Origin: Gerris lacustris
Lineage: Eukaryota > Arthropoda > Insecta > Hemiptera > Gerridae
Length of the DNA stretch: 64,000 nucleotides
Direction: 5' to 3'
Assembly: GCA_951217055.1 (NCBI GenBank)
Contig: OX578283.1
Location: forward strand, 29,573,427-29,637,426
Below are positions 13,763 through 26,215 of the stretch, piece by piece. The notes beneath the pieces were generated by a model. It made no database searches. It was not told where the DNA came from and was given only the letters and a program-made list of their open reading frames with translations. Made by a program: the position numbers and the translations under genes. The number at the start of each line of letters is the position of its first letter. The stretch's first letter is position 1.

Positions 13763-14885
13763 GATTACCTTAAATAAATTCCAAGTTTATTTTTTTTTAA
13801 TTATTAGATAGAGATTCTTATAAGCTTCTTCTTCTTCTTATACCCTTTCAAATGAATAACAAATTTATTTAAACTTCACTTTTCCTTAATATTAAAAATA
13901 TGAGGCAACTTGCTGTCTAATTATTATTAAATCAGCTACAAAAAAATGGTTCAATTATTTCTTTTAGGGTAATTACTTTACAATGTTTTATAAATTAAAT
14001 TTTATGATTTACTTCAGTCAGAAAATAATTTTCTCAGACACGTTCTAACATAACTTTATAACAACGAGCTGCTACCATGTTTAATTAAAAAAAAAAAATG
14101 CATTTTTGCTTTTGCTAATTCTTTTCATTTAAGGCGCTGCTTTGAGTTGTTATTTCTTTTAAATTATTATTATCTCGGGGTCATTGAATGACGTGTTTTT
14201 TCTCTAATTGACCGGTGATTACTTTAACTCTAGTGGCTTGATATCATGGCTTTTTTGACAATGTTAGCTCTTTAGCTTATTATATTTTATTTCCTTTACA
14301 CTTAAATGCAAGGAATTTAGCATCATTTGAACTAAATAAACATTTGGTTAATGCTTTGATGTACAGATTTGAGTCAGTATATATATCACTTAGGCTTAAA
14401 TTTTTTTTTAAATACCACAATGGGCTAATGGATAAAATTAGCTTTGAAAAAAGGCCAAACCAACAGAACTGAAAGCAAATTTCCCGGGGATTTTCACGAG
14501 TCATCTTTTTTTATAAAATTCATCAAAGTGTAATGCTTTCAAATTCATTTTTTCTTTCAAATACCTTCTTTAGTTATATATCTATAAAAGAAAACTTCAG
14601 AAGTTGGTCAGGTTAAATAATTTTGTACTTCAGGTGTTTATCATCTTTTTTTTTTCAAACACATCATTAATATATTACAAAACCGATAAATCGGGCACTG
14701 TTGTCAACAATGATTCGAACCATCGAAAAGCTAAAGATGTATTAGTGTTTGGATCTTGGTATCAGACGACTTACGATTAGGCTAACCAATTTGTTAAGGT
14801 TGTTAGTAAAGGCTACTATTGATTGATATAATCAATCAATAAAATAATCAGTGACAAAATAATAAAAGATCAGTGACAATTAAGC

Positions 14886-15057
14886 TTGTTTAAACCGTTC
14901 TGTATTATTCATTTTCTAATATAATCTGTATAAGTGCGGCTTGAATCGGTATGTATTAATTATTTTTCTAATATCTGTATCAGGGTCCTAAAACAGTATT
15001 TATTAATTATTTTTAATAACTGTATAAGTGGCCGAAAGCGGTCTGTATTAATTACTC
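14886..15057. repeat. Degenerate tandem repeat, ~47-55 bp period
   Basis: Three to four units share a CGGTNTGTATTAATTA-like start, then TTTTCTAATA, then CTGTATAAGTG. Units differ in length and by many substitutions, so this is an old array. Confidence 0.55.
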
Positions 15058-17290
15058 TTTGGGTTTTCATTTGGTATGATTAAGTTTAAAACATCAAATG
15101 TAGAAAAAAATATAATAATCTTGTGCAATACATTTATGATGAAGGTATTGGTTATATCCTTGTCCAATTATATTAAAGATTATATTAATTCCCAATTTGA
15201 CTGATTTTCAAGAAGTTTAAACTTTAAAATAACTTTTAGTTGGTCTTGACAAGGAACGCGAAAAGTTAAAAAAAAGAAAATGCAATATAATTGTTTTTAA
15301 TTCTATTAAATATGTAAAACCCTGAAGGACTAACAGCAATTAAATATGAATCGTAGCAATAACTTGTATACAATCTTATTTCGTAATCTAAAATGTGCTT
15401 CGAACAAGAAATAGTCAGAGAAAGTTAAATAAGAAGAAAATGATTACGTTGAAAATAGTTTAATTGTTCTTTAAAGAATGTCTAAAAGTAATTCTTGCTT
15501 GAAATCTGAATTTTAGTTAATCTTTTTTTGGTTGTTATACTTTCTAAGTTATGGTAAAATTGAAAAAGGAGTAAAAATCGAATATAGTGAGCAAAAAGAA
15601 GGAGTGAACATTTTAACTAGAAGAGGAGCTTATATACAGCCCTGCGGGAACCCCACCCTTTTTATACTGGGCTCCGCTCACAAAGTCATCTTGGATTTAC
15701 ATCACGCGTTTCTGCTTGGTTAAACATAAAATATAGAGACCCCAGATATACACAGGATGCATCTCTCTACGGACAGTAACACGAGATGGTAGCGTCACAG
15801 TGGACAAACACTGGCACAAAGGACCCCCATAAATGGACTTGCGCATTCGATATCTGGTCGTATCGGATTAACGACGAACACAGTGGAAAGGACACGACGA
15901 CCTAGCGCCGGCATTTCAGGACAAAGGCTTTAACCCTATTCTAGACTGTGTATACTGCATGTTTCTCTATTATTACCGCCATTGAATTACAATACAATTT
16001 CCAAAGTCTATTAATCCCAACTATTTAAGCGGCTTAAATTTAAATTTAATAATCTTAATACTTAAAAAAAATCCCAAATCCACTTTATCTTAAAAGTGGT
16101 ACATCATTCGACTTAGATTGAATCATTTGATAGGCTAGACTAGTATTATAGGACTAAAGCTATCTGGTGATTACGATCCAGTTTTCCCTTTGTAAATTGG
16201 AAACAATAGAGGTGGGCATACACGGCATCAGTCGAAATGCCACAATAGCTCAAATACCAGGACTACGGATTTGTAATCAACACCCCGTAGGCTCGATTGT
16301 TCTCCGATTTAATTAAACCACGGGCCAATGTCTTGTCAATACATAAATTGTCATGAATGATGAACCAGACATTTTGGTTATTTATGTTTTAGAATATATT
16401 AGTTTATTCAAAAGTAAGTTTTAATTAATATTAAATATGCTTTAATCTTATAATGATTTAGTAACAGAATTTACCAATTTGATAGCCATTTAAAAATAAA
16501 ACAGTTTTTTATATATACATTTTTTTTCATTCAAATTAAGTTATAAATTTTAAAAAAAAATGAAACCAATCACATTTTGTATTATCAATTAAGATTTGGA
16601 ATAATATTTGTCTAACAATACCTATATAAGTACTTTTATACGTCAATGGAATATATTTCCTACATTTATATGACATATGTGTACATTATATGTTGCATAT
16701 GTGTATATAATAAAGTTGAATTACAATAAAAACTTGCATTTAATATTTTATACCAAAACTATTGGTTAGTTAAATTATAATGTGAAAACTAAAGCTCAAA
16801 CTTTTTAATTACCCTCTCGCGAGTTTTCAATTTTTAATTGGAAGATATAAATTTATAATTGTAAAAAAAAAAAATTAATCCAATGAAGGTGCATAAAATC
16901 TGCACTAGAAAACATTTGCTGTGCCGTATTTTATTGGAAAACAAATAAAGCTATATTTATTTTAAACTTGAAATAAAGCTAAATCAAGCTTTAATCTTAT
17001 AAAATAAATAGTAAATGACTTAGCAAAATCATTTTAAACTTAAGCTCACTCAGTGGGCTTAATTTTATGAAAATCTAAACAAATTGGCAAATTGAACGTC
17101 CTACGTCCAGTTAATCCATTAACTGACAGTAATTGAAGTAAAAAAACTCCGCTCTAAGTTCGAAGAAGATAATTCGAACATAATCCTATTTTAATAGATT
17201 TGTGAATAAAAAACACTATAGTAATAATATGTTTTTGGGTCTGCAGGTTTTTTTTAGGTTTTAATAAAAAATTAACACCTTTTAACTTCT
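15058..17290. other. No supported feature
   Basis: AT-rich sequence. A less AT-rich patch around 15600-15960 contains an open frame (15532-15723) without recognisable motifs. Nothing else noticed. Confidence 0.4.
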
Positions 17291-17640
17291 TCTCCTCCAG
17301 CGCTATATTTCGCCCTCACCTTGGGTTTCTTCAGACTTATTTTTAATTTCTCAATCATATGAGTCAATCCATAAAAATTAATTTTTTTTTTCTTTTACAT
17401 AAAAAAAAAGAAAAAGTCACATCACATATCAATGAGAAAAAAATAAAATGATTATTACTTGAATCTCCCCTGTTGACTATCAGAGGGAGAGTCTGATAAT
17501 AATAAATCAAATTTGAAAAAAAGGGTTCAAAATATACAAGAAGATTAAACTATAATAGAGTATTTATTTTTGCTTTGAAAATGTAAACATTTTACTTCCG
17601 AGTTTATCGAAGACACGGAACCAGATATTTACCCTGATTC

Positions 17641-17815
17641 TTCGGAACGATCGCAAGCTTCCGTTACTTTCGGTAAGCTCGGAAGCAAAATCAAAACAAT
17701 TTTGACAGATTTAAAAAACGGGGGAAAATTAAATAAATTTGACAAAAATTGTTGAAAAAGCATAAAATAATTGAAGCATACGAAATGAGAGACGTGGAAG
17801 CGATGCCACACCTTA
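17641..17815 (+). repeat. Dispersed repeat fragment with conserved hairpin
   Basis: The perfect version of the family hairpin is at 17657-17686: GCTTCCG, TTACT, TTC, GGTAA, GCT, CGGAAGC. It is followed by CAATTTTGACAGATTTAAAAAACGGGGGAAAA, AAATAAATTTGACAA and a GCCACACCTTATTGG end, all also found in 21080-21215. The short minus-strand open frame across it is incidental. Confidence 0.7.
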
Positions 17816-18282
17816 TTGGTAGACTATTTTTATAATGTAAAAGCTATAAATAAAATAAGTATATTATTATTTAATCGAGTTTAAACTGTGACATGATAAT
17901 ATAAGAACTTAAACCCTAGACATATTTTACAAATGATTAGTTCTAACGAGAGTCATTTTAGCCAACTTTCGGCTAGCATCGCAGTTTTGTGGAAGTAGGC
18001 TTATTTCTTTTTTCTTCCCCTATTCCCTGTAACTTTTATGTCCGGATCAACTTAACATAAGGCTATAACAGGATTAAGGGATTAGCTACTTGACATATCA
18101 TTTACCACTTGATTGAAGCATTTGCTCCACATACTATTGTGATTCATGTTTCACATCCTTGGATTAGAATAGGATACGTCAGTGTTTGGAGATTGTGGTT
18201 ATAGATTAATACGATACCACTTGCTTACACCGATATTATGTGCCTTAGATATTTGTAACAACAATTAGTTTTATAAATAAAT

Positions 18283-18284
<2 letters not shown>

Positions 18285-18332
<48 letters not shown>
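18285..18332. repeat. (AT)n microsatellite
   Basis: About 48 bp of alternating AT, then imperfect ATTAATTAATATAT. Confidence 0.9.
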
Positions 18333-18336
<4 letters not shown>

Positions 18337-20390
18337 TAATATATTTTTTAAAGTGAAGTAGCACAAATGAGGATGTTAAAACCAACTTTAACATGGTAAG
18401 GAGTAAGTTCAGGATTTTTCAGTGAGTTACACATTTAATGTAATCAACACCTTTAAACTAGTTTTAGCCTGGTCGGCAGATTTAATAATAATTGTTGGAT
18501 AAAGATTGTGTAGACCATACTTACGAATAAGCAACCAAGAGTATAACTTGATCAGTGTAAAACAAAGAAAGTTAACTTCTTACAATAGAATTACTTTTGA
18601 TGAAGGCACGGTTTTCTTTGTTTCTGGATTACCAAAATTATAAGAAAGGAGACTGTAGGAAATTAATTTCATTAGTTTATACATTAGAAATAATACCATT
18701 TGGTCTGCTTTTCCAACTTTAGTTAAAACACCTCCGGCAAGTTTTATGAATTTTTCGGATGGATAGTGTCTTATTCGGTAAGAAACTGACATTAATGTGA
18801 AAAATAAGAGTAATGTGAAAAAAATATTTTTCCCTATCTTTTATATGAATGCAATATCAATAATATAATACATACTAGATATGGCCTACTGCCTTCTTAT
18901 TATAGATACATCTGTAGGCACCTGGTTTTAGATTAACTATACGTAGTCTGATATTAGCCTCTTAGTAAAAATATAAGTTTATGTTACATTAAAGTCAGGA
19001 AATATAATTGCGAAGCTTGGTTAAAAGATTGGTCGATCAAGGCTGTTTACTTTCCTGTTTTAAGTCACTAGTAGGATGTGGAATCCTTCTCTTTAACTAC
19101 CAAATTAATTCGTAAACTTTATCAACTGTGAATATCTTAATCTTCTTCTCTTCTGTTAATCTTCTCTCAACTTGAGACACTTTCTTGTACTCGAGTCCTA
19201 TTTTGTTTTGGATTCAAGTTAAAGAGATAAACGGCCTCCTGTATCCACATCCCCTAGCTCATTTTACGTTTCTCCAAGGATTTTCTCCGTTCTTGTTTGC
19301 TTGAGTTTTAGTTGATTTCTAAGGTTAAGGTCCTTTTGGGTTACCACGGTTAGTTTAGTTTCAGTAGCCGTGGCAAATAATCCCGAGGCAGAAGGGATCC
19401 GGACCAACCCTCCAGTTCCGGATTCCGTGACTTTGAAGGGCTTCTCCATGCCCCTTTGTCTCCCGGACTAAGAGGATAAAGCTCGGAAAAGGGACCCGGG
19501 ACCCGAAGGACGGGAACAGAAATTAGATTTGGTTTCAAGAGTACCCTTCCACAGTTATCCCAAGGGGAACTTTGGGAAACGAAGGCCCTTTTCAATACCT
19601 GTGCCTTGATATACCTTGAGTACATAAGCCCCTACTTAAACTTCGAGAGGAAATAGTTAAATGAAGTTTGAGAATTTTAACCGTAGTTAGGATTGTCGGA
19701 TTTGGGTAAAGAAAACAGTGAATTGAAATGACTCCTTTATACCCTGCAAGAACCTGATATCGCAAAATCCTTACTAAATTACAGGTCAATAATTTTTTCA
19801 CTTTTTACTTAAGAAATAAGCTTACTATCAAAACAACAAGTGTAGTTCGTTCGCTCTTAGGCCCAATGCACAAAGTAGAGACGACGGCGGAGTCACGGTT
19901 CAGGCGAGGCGTGAAGTGCGACGTTTCTACGCCTCCTTTAAGTAAACCTATTATAGTGCCAATGGACATATCACATTCAGGTGACAAGGTGCGGACACTC
20001 GCCCCTCACCTCTTCAACGCCTCTTCCTCACCTTTCGACTCATTCTGAAGAAGCGTGACTCCTGCGCGCCACCAGTTCAGTAAAGCTTTTATTACTAAGG
20101 CGGATCATTATTGGCGTGTGTTTTTTATTGTGCCTCTTGACTGCCCTTTCTATTGAGCTTAGTGCCACGCTTCGCTAGAATAGGTGTTAATAGACAAATT
20201 TAGTTTCTCAAGTAAGACAAGTATAAAATCACTCATCCAAAAAATTCAGGTGATCGTTTTTTTAAAGTTAAAAAATGTACGGTATCCATTGTTAGTTATT
20301 TAGCGAATAAACTCTGCGTATAGTCGTATTTAAGACGTGATATTTAGGACTGCAGGGCGCAGGGGCCATAACTACAGTTCATGCCACTTA
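18333..20390. other. No recognised gene; GC-richer patch at 19190-20060
   Basis: Around 19190-20060 the base composition is visibly less AT-rich and overlapping minus-strand open frames of 60-91 residues occur (19264-19801). None shows a family motif I recognise. It could be an old retroelement LTR/gag fragment or an inserted foreign piece; I cannot tell. Confidence 0.35.
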
Positions 20391-20411
20391 CAGACAACTT
20401 GAAGTTGTCTG
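20391..20411. repeat. Perfect 10-bp hairpin, 1-nt loop
   Basis: CAGACAACTT at 20391-20400, a single G, then AAGTTGTCTG at 20402-20411. An almost perfect palindrome with no known role. Confidence 0.6.
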
Positions 20412-20719
20412 AACCCACTCATTACTTAGCTTGGCACACGGAATGGATGATGCAGGTTTATCTCCATTTGGAGTTAAGCCGCTTCATGCTATTTCCGCTA
20501 ATATGCAATCGGGTAAACTCACCTGTGAGAACTTATTGACTACATTGAGAAGTTGCATAGCAAACTTGTAGTACAGCTTTCAATTAAAGAGAAAACAATA
20601 TTAAGTAATCAGGTCAGCAAGATTTTTTTTTTATTATTATTATTCAAAAACAACATATACAATATACATTTAATAAAATTACAAATTCGTTAGTAATATA
20701 TATACAAAATAATGTTAGT

Positions 20720-21215
20720 AATCCGTTTCAGACATCAGAGCACATTTTTGGTTCCGTATCTGTCTCTCGGTTTGACGCTAATATGTTTCGAACCAACATA
20801 TCTTAAAAACTACTCGTCTGATTGTATAGAGATTTGCAAGGTAGGTCATAATTAGCCCATTGTTGGTCCCATATAAGTTTCAACCTTCTCCGCCCATTTG
20901 TTTGTCTTCCACATGCGCACAAACATACATTTATTTACACCTATATCTTCAAAAGTACTCATATGATTTTTATGAAATTTGGATGATTTGTCGAAAGTAG
21001 ACCGCAGATAGTACAAGATTAATTTCAACTGTCTGGGCTCTTTAACTATTGCATAATTGATACTTTAATTAATGTAAAAAAATCCAAACAATTTTGACAG
21101 ATTTAAAATACGGGGGAAAAATTAAATAAATTGGACAATAATAAGTTTCAAATGCATAAAATGTTACGAAATTTTACGCGAGGAAGCTAGGTGCCACACT
21201 AATTGGAAGAGTATA
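20720..21215 (-). repeat. Dispersed repeat family, long copy
   Basis: The longest clear member seen, reading on the minus strand. It starts near GTGTGGCACCTAGCTTCC (21185-21202), passes through TTCCCCCGTATTTTAAATCTG, AAAGAGCCCAGACAGTT, CTTTTGAAGATATAGGTG and GTGCGCATGTGGAAG, and reaches ACGGAACCAAAAATGTGCTCTGATGTCTGAAACGGATT. It aligns with 4345-4813 over most of its length. No coding frame. It carries CTTCCTCGCG at one end instead of the hairpin. Confidence 0.7.
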
Positions 21216-22431
21216 TTCAATATCTTTATTCTTATTTACACCTAAATTAAGGCATTTGTAAATGTTTAGGATTTATACTTTTTAATTTATTTTGCTACGT
21301 TTTCATTAGCTTGCTTTCTTGTTTGGTTGTTTGTTTGTCCAGTACAAATCTTGCAGTCGATTTTTAAATAATTTCCCGAGTAGCTAGACATTTGAAACTA
21401 TTAGAATAACTCAGAACACGATGACAATGCAATATTTTAATTCTTTTAGCCATCTTTCAGCAGAATTTAATTAGTTTTCATCAAATTTCGCTGTATGGAA
21501 AGTTAGTTCGGAAAAAATCCGCAAGTTATTTTATTTGTTTTGATATGTCCCATATTTACAATCTTCATTTAGACGGGTTTCAAATTTGTGATTTTTTATT
21601 ATAGAGATAAACATTGAATGACAGCGAAAAAGGATAAGTAAACAAAGAAATAAATTAATTGACGTGTGACAACCGGCTTTGTTTACACTTGTGTCCTAGG
21701 TATCGGTTTAATTTTTGTGCATCTGTACTTCTTTACTTTTTTTTCTTTTTCTTCTCTTACGGTCCCTACACGGGGGCATATCAATGGCACGGTTTAGATT
21801 CGGTGTTGGCGAGATCCGTTGTACAAAGATTTTTCCTTATATAGGTTTAAGATCAGCTCTCTAGATGGTTTTCATTTATATGAAGTAAATAAATTCGAAA
21901 CTTTTTTTTTTTTTTTCACTAAAATTATATTATAACAATGACAATTACATTATCAACATTACATATTATGATTCAACAGAAAATTTAAAAACGTAGTATA
22001 TAAAAACTTCTTTTTATCTTGTAATTTTTAATGTTAAATTGCCGATCTTGTAAAGTGAATATTATTGTAAATTAGTATGTTTATATTATTTTTAATACAT
22101 ACTAAGTTGGATTATTAGTAATATCTTATCTTTATAGTAAAATGTAGTATATACTCGAATAACTATGAAAGCATTATATAAACAAGAGAAAAGACCTTCA
22201 TCCGTGAATTTTTATCTAATAAAATCAGTCTTGACATTTCCAGCGACTACATCAGAGGGTCCTGTATTTTCTTTAAATTGTTCACTACTCGGCTCTTTAC
22301 TACGATCATCCTCTTTAACTATTAAAACATCATAATTATCTTTTTTCTCAATATTTAATGCATATTAGTTGCAAGGCGCTCGTTTCAATGATAAAAAAAC
22401 ATGCTTTTCTTTTAACTTTGCCTTAACTACT
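21216..22431. other. No supported feature
   Basis: AT-rich, no recognisable genes or structured repeats. Confidence 0.4.
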
Positions 22432-24772
22432 AAAGTGCAAATAGTTAGTTACTTTTATTTTTTTCTCTTTTCTATCTCCGCCATGTAAAATTATAATTAG
22501 CACCGTGTACAGTAATTAGTAGAGTGATTTTATAATTTATATTTAATGAAAAGCGTATAAGGTACTTCGTTTCTACTTGTCACGCAACACCATCCGTACT
22601 TCTTTTAATTTGAATAGTAAGTTGATGTGTTCAGTCCATTTCATCCTGTCGTCTATTATATAATACCAAGATATCGAGCACTATTGACTCTGTTGAGAGG
22701 AATGCAATTGCAATGTTCATCGCTGTCATAACATTTAGGTTCGCGGATGTTTAACTAAGATATACTTTGTTGTCCTTTTTTATTTGGCGAAAATTTGATG
22801 TTTTGTGATTTAGTTATATTCAAAGATAGACTTAAAAAAAAAAAAAAAATCAATCGGATAATGTTTTCAAGCCTTCGTTACCCGATATGTGTACGACATT
22901 CCCATTTTTACCTGTAAATAATACAACAGTGTCGTCTGGGAAAGAGTATATTTTAACTTTTAGCATCAGTTAGTAAAATTCAGCAATATAGACAAAAAAA
23001 AAAAAAAAGCGTTGGCCCTAACAGAGTTCCTTGAGGTACAGCGAATTCGGAAATTGTTGGATCACTGATAAAATGAGATATTTCAGTTAAATGCTCTCTG
23101 ACTTACCAATTCAACATATTGTCCGATAAACCGTTTTTATGCAAGACGTTAATCAAGGATCGATTTAGAACAGAATCAAACGCCTTAGCCGATATCCCAA
23201 AAAAAAAATGCAATATGATATTCATTATTATCTAATGCTTTTTAAATTGTTAGTAATATCTGAAACTGCATCTTGAGTGCTAATCCCTTTTCTAAAACCA
23301 AATTGATTTGCAGGAATGATATAATATTTTTCTAAGTATTTAACTAACTGTTTTTTCAATAATTTTAGCAATATTTGTTCCAAAGAGATCGGAAGATAAC
23401 TTCTCATATGCCTTTTATCTCCATTTTCTTCAGTTTTTTAAGTATTAGAGGAAAGCAGCCCTTCTGTATACTGACATATACAAGATTTGTAATGAGTTCA
23501 ATTAGCACCTGTTTATTTCTTCTTATCATGTCAGTTGTAATTCTGTCCTATCCTGGTCCATATCCTCCTCTTAGTTCTGATATACAGACTTGTATTTCTG
23601 CTTGTTTTTACTTCATTAAATGAACCGGTGCCACTTTCTGTGATTTTCTCCGCGTATACTTGTTTTATAGAATCAAAGCAAAGTTTTTTTTAAAAAAATT
23701 TGTCCTACATTTGTAAAGTAATCATTAAAAGTATTCGCACAATCTTTGGCATTATTTATGGTGGAATTTCCTAAATAATTTTCTTTAATGACTTGAGTGT
23801 TCTTTTCGTTCTTTTCTTTTCTATTGATAATGTTATTAATAACTTGCCATATTTTTTTCATATCTCCCTCTGCACTAGCTATATAATTTCTATAGTTCTA
23901 ATATCGTTTGGCCATTTTAATTAGAATTTTAAATTTAGTGATATTTTTACGTAATCTTTAAGCGCCAAATTAAATGGTTGTTTCTTAAGTTTTTGAAAAA
24001 AAAAATTATGAATGTATGTAATGGTATAGTATTACAGGAGTAATCCGGTAAATTTCTGAAGGATCTGTAAATAAATGATCTATTGTGGTCCAAGAAAATT
24101 ACTAGTTACTCTAGTTGGACTAGTAATCAATGGTATCAATTTATTTAAGGTCACCATATCTAAATAAGCTTGCTGTTGTATATTGATGCTGTCACTCGAA
24201 TCTTTTACACAATTGTTTATATCTCCTATCAGAGATATCAGACCTCCAGAGAACTATTTGAAAACGTCATCTAAATGATTCATAAATTTATCTCTATCTT
24301 TACCCCAGAGGATCTATAGACAGATAATATATGTGTTAGTGTGTTATAAGCTTATTTTTATTAGTGATTGCAAAGATATTAGTGTTTTCTACATAAATCT
24401 CCTTAACCGATATTTAATCCAGCAATTTTATATTGACAAATAAAACAATACCGCTGTTCTTATTATAATGGTGTTTAGTATGAAAAAGTACCCGTTTATA
24501 TTAAATAGATCTGGATAAAAAGCGTCGGCCAGGCTTCACCTAAGAATAAAAATCTGGTTTCATATTGATGTTTGAAAATAAAATAGTTAACTAACAAAAA
24601 ATTATTTCTTATACTTTCTAATATTTAAATAAATCAAATGAAAAATATGAAGTTCCTTACGCTTTTCATTAAATGTAATTATAAAATCATACTGCTAAGT
24701 ATACAATGCTAACTACTTATACATGGTGGAGTTGGAAAAGAGGCAAAATAAAAAGTAACTAACTATTTGTAC
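22432..24772. repeat. ~130-bp inverted repeats flanking a LINE
   Basis: The left arm (about 22432-22566) and right arm (about 24652-24772) are diverged reverse complements. Matching blocks in order are GTNCAAATAGTTAGTTACTTTTTATT, CTCTTTTC.A.CTCC.CCATGTA, GTATGATTTTATAATT and ATTTAATGAAAAGCGTA. The LINE relic lies between them. Either it inserted into a palindromic DNA element, or the whole unit is a composite element with long terminal inverted repeats. Confidence 0.65.
22567..24590 (-). pseudogene. Degenerate non-LTR retrotransposon (endonuclease + RT)
   Basis: Minus-strand pieces run in the expected order across frameshifts and stops. The endonuclease part (about 24560-24050) has ETWL, a Y.P.GDKDKFMNHLDDVF-like block, SLIGDINN (the GDFN motif) and LIPLITSPTR. 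The linker part (23861-23673) has KKIWQVINNIINRK..ANTFNDYFTNVG. The reverse transcriptase (about 23200-22600) has DI..AFDSVLNRSLINVL, FAVPQGTLLGP, a catalytic FPDDTVVLF box (FADD in the family) and DDRMKWTEHIN, which matches the LG..ID..L.W..HI block. The order fits jockey/CR1-type LINEs. The end after the W..H block is missing, so it is 3'-truncated. No frame is intact. Confidence 0.8.
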
Positions 24773-25261
24773 TTCTACATCGTGAATATACGCCACATAG
24801 ATATAGATACGAATTAGCATTCATTTTGATATTTCAATATAGAAAAAAAAAATATATATATATAAAGCAATTGAGATCATTTATAAAAAACTCTGATGTC
24901 ATAAGGCAGTTTAAATAATATATTTGTCTAAGTTACACACATTGGGAGGGGAAAGAAGGAATGGAAAAATATGTAAAGAGTAATAATATTAACTTTTCAT
25001 GGCTTGCAATGAAAATATTTAAACAAGATTCCATTTTATTACTTTCCAGGAATGTTATGATATCAACCTAACAAGAAATATTATAAGAAAAATCTCAATA
25101 TAAGCTATATATATATATATTTATAAAGTGTATATTCATTCTCCCTTCCTTATTTTTTACAATCAATGAAATTCTCAATATATAAGAGAGAGTAAAAGGG
25201 TATTTAATAATAAAATGTAAGAGGGTGGAAGGGAGGGCTCCAATTTAATACTAAAATTCCT

Positions 25262-25263
25262 TT

Positions 25264-25337
<74 letters not shown>
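25262..25337. repeat. (AT)n microsatellite
   Basis: About 76 bp of AT alternation with a single AA slip near its start. Confidence 0.9.
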
Positions 25338-25344
<7 letters not shown>

Positions 25345-25656
25345 TAATTCTAAGATAAAGTGATTTTAAATGATTTCAATTCTAAATTCTTTTGTAAAAA
25401 TATGAAAAAATAAAAAAATGAATCTATGTTAAAGAAAACAAGAAAAAACAACTTTAATAAAATTAAATATACATTTTTACAGTTTATATTTATTTATTTT
25501 TTTATTTTTTTGGTGATGAAAACTCTAATCAGTTTTAGCTTTTTTTTTTAAAGAAAATAAACATTATTTATCTACATCTTACATCTTCCATATATATTTT
25601 TTTAAGACAGATAAAGTGAAATAATAGGAAGAAAAACGAAGTTAATGTTTCGTTTT

Positions 25657-25748
25657 TATATTATTTATATTATTTTATATTATTATATTATATTATTATT
25701 GATATTATTTTATATTATTATTTTATATTATATTTATATTATTTATAT
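25657..25748. repeat. (TTATAT)-like minisatellite
   Basis: Irregular runs of TATTATTTTATATTATTAT covering about 90 bp; low-complexity AT. Confidence 0.75.
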
Positions 25749-25847
25749 TCGTATTTTTTATTTCGTTAATATTAAGTTCATATTTCGAAGTTAAGTCGAA
25801 ATATGAAGTACAAATTGATGAATTTATTCGTATTTAATTGTGTATTA

Positions 25848-25890
25848 GAGGTTTCCAAACTTTTTCATTCGTGGACTGGCAAATTGCATA
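25848..25890. repeat. hAT-terminus-like sequence
   Basis: The string GAGGTTTCCAAACTTTTTC followed by GTGGACTGGC resembles the CAGNGGTTCCCAAACTTTTT ends common in hAT-type elements. No matching opposite end was found nearby, so this is a suggestion only. Confidence 0.3.
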
Positions 25891-25952
25891 ACCATTTTTG
25901 GCGTCCAGAATTTTTTAAATAAAATGGAATTATAAATAAGTAATTAAAATAT

Positions 25953-26215
25953 GAGGCCTCGGTTGGACGCATACGAGACCGCGGGCTTTGCTATCAATAA
26001 AGTTAAGCAGTATCGGGCGTGGTCACCGATTGAATGGGTGATCGCAGATGTGGGTTCAATTCCCGCATCTGGCGCTCTCGCTTGGTATTCACTCAGTATA
26101 TCTACCGAAATATGGTAGCGGCAACAAATTCAAAACTATGACTAAGCTGGACTCTTCTACTCTGTGATTAGATGAATAACTGTTGAATTCAAAGGAAAAA
26201 AAATAAATAACGTAT
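25953..26215 (+). repeat. 5S-rRNA-derived SINE (SINE3-like)
   Basis: The block AGTTAAGCAGTATCGGGCGTGGTCA, with TGAATGGGTGATCGC after it (about 26000-26045), matches the internal promoter region of animal 5S rRNA (AAGCAGC.TCGGGC..GGTTAGTACTT.GATGGG.GACCGC). It is fused to GGGTTCAATTCCCGC (26052-26066), which looks like a tRNA B box/T arm. A unique body follows (TATCTACCGAAATATGGTAGC) and an A-rich end near 26195-26215. The 5' part of 5S rRNA is poorly preserved, so this is a SINE and not a 5S gene. Confidence 0.75.

Noticed and set aside
25990..26066. Functional 5S rRNA gene
   Set aside because: Only the internal promoter part resembles 5S; the 5' half is unrecognisable and an unrelated body with an A-rich end follows, so it is a SINE.
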